64,000 nt of DNA, from the NCBI GenBank assembly GCA_003008705.1, contig PDUO01000029.1, forward strand, positions 569,321 to 633,320, given 5' to 3'. A model generated the notes under the pieces. It made no database searches. It was given only the letters and a program-made list of their open reading frames with translations, and was not told where the DNA came from. This DNA comes from Pezicula radicicola (Eukaryota > Ascomycota > Leotiomycetes > Helotiales > Dermateaceae). Position numbers and translations under genes: made by a program. This document shows positions 60,592 through 64,000 of the stretch, piece by piece (position 1 is the first letter of the stretch; every line of letters begins with the position of its first letter).

Positions 60592-61868
60592 AAGGCCACC
60601 AGCAGCCTTGGCCGCGGCCATGTCTTTAATAGGTTGGTTTTTGTTGTTGTTATTGACAGTACTGCCTTGCTTCTGCTGCAAAGGGATCGCAGCAGCTGAT
60701 TGCCCGTTACTGGGAACCTTTTTGGTATTAGCGTTCTGTTGCTGTTTGTTAGATGAGCCGCCCCCCTTGGTTACTCTTTTTCTGATCTCACGATGCTCAT
60801 CACGACGCTCGACAGCGGTGTTGTTATCCCCAACAATGTCATCATCCTGGTAGTCATTGATGTCGTAATCGCCAAGGCCAGGATCAGGAGCCTCGAGGTA
60901 AGCCGAAAAGTCCGCTGTACTGAAATTCAGGAACCCCAATGCCTCGTCGAGTAATGTGTCGAAGTCAGCTCCACAAGCCGCTGTCGGAAATCCATCTTCT
61001 TTAGTCGATGCAGGTGCTCCACATCTAAGATCCTCGTCTTCTGAGCCACTACCGCTCCCACTTCCTGCACCACTTCCTGCTGATGAAGTGTACGTACCAT
61101 AATTAATGGTGACACTAGTAGCAGCGCCATCTAGATCAACCTCCGTAAGGGATAAGCTAGCCGACAAAGAGATGCGGTCAAATTTCACATTTGTGACAAT
61201 AAAGAAGGACCGGACATCAGTGTTATTAGCCGCAGAACAACCCGAGGTATGTGTGACGAGGATGAAGGTGCCATTCCATGATCCCTGGGCTGTTGAAAAT
61301 GCATTCAGGTCGGTAAAGGATACGGACAGCCCAATATCAATGCACTGAACGCCGGTGATATAATCGGAGTGCTCAAGGACCACTGCTGGGTACACATGAC
61401 TGACGTTCAGCAGCGCGAATTGATGCTCGGCATTCAGATCTACGATTTGTCAGTAGATGCGTTGTCTTCCCTTTAGCTATAAAGGGAGCACTAGCCTGTC
61501 CCAGAGGGTGCGTAATACAATTCGGTGTTATCCGAAGGTACAAGATGGCTCAGATTCGATGTAGCGATGTTGTGATAAGTCGTCGGGGTAAGAGTAGGGT
61601 ATGGATCGTAGCTGCTAACTCCGCTAGCATAGCCACCGGATCCAGGAGCAACAGGAATACACCCAACTTCGGAAACACTACTCACATATCCAGCAGAGCC
61701 AGGAGTAATGGAAACTGAAGTTGGAACAAGTGTTGGCTCTGGAGAACCACAGACGTCAGGCATATAGATGGTGGTCACCTTCGGCTCCATCAGATCGCTG
61801 TAGCCGCTTCGAACGAGTGCAGATGCAAGCCCAGCACCCAGAAGGCCCGTCCAAAGGATTCTTACCAT
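58683..61868 (-). pseudogene. Large secreted DUF7029/DUF7223-like glycoprotein gene, multiply disabled
   Basis: From ATG 61868 the frame gives a signal peptide (MVRILWTGLLGAGLASA) and a Pro/Ser-rich N-terminus. A 56-nt intron with a GC donor (61440-61495) joins it to a DUF7029-like domain (HQFALLNVSHVYPAVVLEHS, GVQCIDIGLSVSFTDL) and a polar region. Downstream the order of blocks follows the DUF7223-like half: NVEAYCISCDVTGKLNLKG, VTANVNGNLAANINLGINA, FTKSFPQKLGETSFDGW, then an Ala/Thr repeat (AAARTQVAAARTHEAAAA) and a C-terminal KIFLVNDFDDGLAALINGG. Lesions on this path: a frame change at the AAC repeat (60560-60592) unless it lies in a weak intron; TAG at 60437-60439 beside a strong donor; a one-base frame shift near 60290-60310; TAA at 59338-59340; and another frame shift near 58827-58846. 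Any one could be a sequencing error; together they indicate a dead gene. Domain names are from memory. Confidence 0.65.
60560..60592. repeat. (GTT/AAC)n microsatellite
   Basis: About eleven GTT units. On the minus strand it reads poly-Asn in the upstream frame and poly-Gln in the frame needed downstream, so it lies exactly where the secreted-protein gene changes frame. A weak GT..AG pair would place it in an intron. Confidence 0.9.
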
Positions 61869-63222
61869 GGCTAATGTCCCTATGACAGAGAAAGATGAGC
61901 GGAGGGCGAAGACGAAGGCCTTACTCGAAGTGAATGAATGCAACGAGGAAATTTTACGATGGGGACTTAGGCAAGTATATACTTATCTGTTTGACAGCCC
62001 ATACGCTTGTAAATTTGGCTTACCAGTAGCAGATCGAGGAGCAACCTCCTATTCCCTTGGAATTGAGGTTGAATCTCCCCATAACGCCCCACAAACTTTG
62101 TCGAAGTAGATTGGACTGGGGTTGTTGCTGTCTACAACCGCGAATTCTCGTTACAATTTATTCCTACACTGGTAAGTGAGATCCTACATGCAACTCCTAT
62201 ACCTCAATCTTGAAATGCCATCTTTACTGGAAGTTTCTCTTTGGCATCTCCACTTTTCTCATATGTCTAGCCGCAATGTGGACGTCAGCTTGAGGCTTGC
62301 TTGAATTAAGGCTACGTTTAGAGTTTTGGCGAAGCTTGTACACAGTAGAAGCTTTTACGAAGTTTCTTAGGGTACTGTATGATAAGCATTCCTGCCAAGC
62401 AACCAACGTCATGCGACTGCTACCTCAGTGGCTCGCTTATTAGCGACGTGGCCAAGGAAGATTGTTCTTGGAAGTTTCTGTAACAATCTTACATTGTATC
62501 TTCCATGGACGTCTACAGTAGATTAGCACTAGCCCGGTACATGCTCCGATATACAAGTCTATGCATTCGGGTTTTTGATTCGCGGCAAGGACATGTGCAG
62601 AGATTTGCTTTCGGAATCTATCACGTGCCAGCAGGCTTCTTCATCTTTTTCAATCACAAAGCTAACTGATCTATGGCATATGCTGTGACGTCTATATCTT
62701 CGACGAAGCATATCAAATTCTGGAAATATTGTTTTGTTAGCAGTACTTTGAGCAGTAAAGATCGTGGCAAGCATGTGGCTGTAGTCCATTTTTGAAAATG
62801 CGCTAAGGCTCAAATGCCGTTTGCAGGACTTCGCTGTGTCATAACGATACTTCGTAGAAGTCATTGGCCCAGGGACAGCTTCTCTAGCCTTGGTTTACAT
62901 TCCCTATAGAAATATTGTTTGAGGCTGGACAATATGTTGTCATTTGTGGTTTCGTAGAGTGGCCCATTGTTTTCCTTGAGAAGCTGAGAGAGGCAATCTC
63001 CAATAGCGACATTACATCAAGCCATTCCTCAATAATCGTTAGCAACTCTTGCCTTGCTCTACTTTTGCTCCTAGCCCCTTCGTTCGTTCTACTCCTTCCT
63101 GCAAAGGACCTTGCTAGTCGATACCCTCGTTGTTCCTGATGGCCACAACTGTGTGATATATCACCATTCTCAATTTAAGTCACTATTGTCGTGATATTGC
63201 CTTCTGTTAGGCTTGATTTTAA
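61869..63222. other. Spacer between the two DUF7223-like remnants
   Basis: No supported gene; frames at 62224-62412, 62559-62864 and 62915-63139 lack recognisable features. Confidence 0.45.
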
Positions 63223-63669
63223 ACTCACATCGACCAAGAAATCAGCAAATACTCCTTTCAGAAAGCCGGATGTATTATTGCAAGCATTACATTCAATTCA
63301 AACACCATTTTAAAACTCAAGGTTACTGCTGATCTTTCTTCCTTCCACTATATTAAGTGTGGTGTAACAGGAGCAATTAGTATCATATTGAAAACGAGAT
63401 CTGAAATTGTTTTTCAGAATGGTGTCATTGCAAATGGTAAATATTCACAAAGGTTCGACTTCGAGATTGATGACTTGGTTCTTCCTGGTCTTAGTTTTAG
63501 AGTAGTAACAATGGGCACACAAGTTAGCGTTGGTACAGATGTGGCCTTTATTTCTGAAGCCAATGACTAGCTTCTGACGGGTGTCAGGGGTGCCAGAGTT
63601 GGCTTCCAGAGCGCGAAAGCTCTGATCAAGTCTGTTGACGGGTTCAAAGAGCTCTATGACTTACAATGA
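63223..63669 (+). pseudogene. Second DUF7223-like remnant
   Basis: One frame on the plus strand runs from 63223 to TGA 63667-63669 with a single TAG at 63568-63570. It reads FHYIKCGVTGAISIILKTRS, IDDLVLPGLSFRVVTMGTQ and VSVGTDVAFISEAND; after the stop comes LLTGVRGARVGFQSAKALI. The Cys-Gly-Val opening, the LPG...G-x-Q-x-x-x-G-x-D core and the LL.G tail follow the DUF7223-like pattern, where Gln would be natural at the stop (CAG to TAG). No N-terminal half is present. It lies about 1.4 kb from, and on the opposite strand to, the larger disabled member. Confidence 0.5.
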
Positions 63670-63897
63670 AGTACTGATAAGTAGCTGCTCACTTTCTATA
63701 GTTACGTAGACGATTCAATTTATTTACTTTACAACGCTCGCTCGCTCTTCCATCTTCCATACTCAGCTATTCGAGCTATGCCAGTGACCCATACGGTAGC
63801 TTTCTTGAAACATGAGCGAGATGATAATCCTACAAGACCGTACCCCAGAGATACAGGTTTCGACCAGTAAGTAATCAACATGTTTCTCCAGAGGGGT
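63670..63897. other. Spacer with a possible first exon at 63778
   Basis: ATG 63778 opens MPVTHTVAFLKHERDDNPTR and reaches a GTAAGT donor at 63869, but the next exon cannot be identified before the window ends. Too little to call a gene. Confidence 0.3.
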
Positions 63898-64000
63898 TCA
63901 TCCATTCAAGCCCAATGCCAACTGGTACTTAGCCAACTTAGTCCTCAAGCTCTTCTCCAATGCTTCATATTCCGTCTCACTCAATCTGCCAAAGGCCAGT
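63898..64000 (-). CDS. C-terminus of a gene entering from the right edge (partial)
   Basis: The minus strand reads LAFGRLSETEYEALEKSLR, then TKLAKYQLALGLNG and TGA at 63898-63900. The frame is fully open to the edge, with helical, charged, protein-like composition. Family not recognisable from 33 residues. Confidence 0.35.
   Translation of the reverse strand, partial: LAFGRLSETEYEALEKSLRTKLAKYQLALGLNG

Noticed and set aside
1..64000. tRNA, rRNA, CRISPR array or biosynthetic gene cluster
   Set aside because: I saw no B-box-containing cloverleaf, no rRNA segment and no regular spacer-repeat array. The oxidoreductases and regulators are not grouped with any PKS, NRPS or terpene synthase.

Overview
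The window reads as nuclear DNA of a filamentous ascomycete (Pezizomycotina; Leotiomycetes/Helotiales is my guess). Genes are mostly split by 46-100 nt introns with GT(AAGT)-AG borders and CTAAC-like branch points. The recognisable families are typical of these fungi: Zn2Cys6 regulators, a 2EXR protein, an AA11-type LPMO, a CE15 glucuronoyl esterase, CipB-like MDR reductases, Atg27, and DUF7029/DUF7223-like secreted proteins. All exon coordinates below come from reading splice sites and checking that exon lengths sum to a multiple of three. No transcript or database evidence was available.

Layout. 0-5.2 kb: a Fungal_trans_2-type Zn2Cys6 regulator (minus) whose zinc cluster does not join cleanly, a doubtful small ORF, and a Cys-module/Ser-Thr stalk/single-TM protein that looks like a wall sensor. 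5.2-11.7 kb: gene-poor AT-rich DNA with a fold-back element, a TIR-bounded element and a decayed gene. 11.7-15 kb: an intact 998-aa Zn2Cys6 factor. 16.6-18.2 kb: an MDR oxidoreductase whose last exon is tandemly duplicated. 19.5-22.2 kb: a disabled MFS transporter and an AA11-type LPMO with a C-terminal membrane anchor. 25-28.7 kb: a processive GT2 polysaccharide synthase and an unknown multi-TM protein. 29-33 kb: a 2EXR protein and a secreted CE15 esterase. 34-40 kb: an uncharacterised Pro/Tyr-rich protein, a CipB-like reductase and an RWD/DUF1115 protein. 43-46.7 kb: a 1138-aa low-complexity protein with histidine/glycine-rich modules. 49.4-50.6 kb: ATG27. 51.9-55.2 kb: a HAD pseudogene followed by AT-rich repeats. 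55.6-57.4 kb: a 12-exon aldo-keto reductase. 58.7-63.7 kb: a multiply disabled DUF7029/DUF7223-like gene and a second, separate remnant of the same family.

Functionally this is a mixed neighbourhood, not a recognisable biosynthetic cluster or defence system. Several genes act at the cell surface or on polysaccharide: the putative wall sensor, the LPMO, the GT2 synthase, the CE15 esterase and the disabled secreted glycoproteins. They are scattered on both strands with kilobases between them, so I infer no operon-like coordination.

The most notable features outside the intact genes are: (1) a short MITE-like family, with two copies carrying matching 17-bp TIRs and related core motifs at several other intergenic sites; (2) at least five decayed genes, many of whose stop codons could come from C-to-T change, as expected of RIP or deamination; (3) a 99-bp tandem duplication that copies a whole terminal exon with its splice acceptor. 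I found no rRNA, tRNA, CRISPR array or viral gene I could support.
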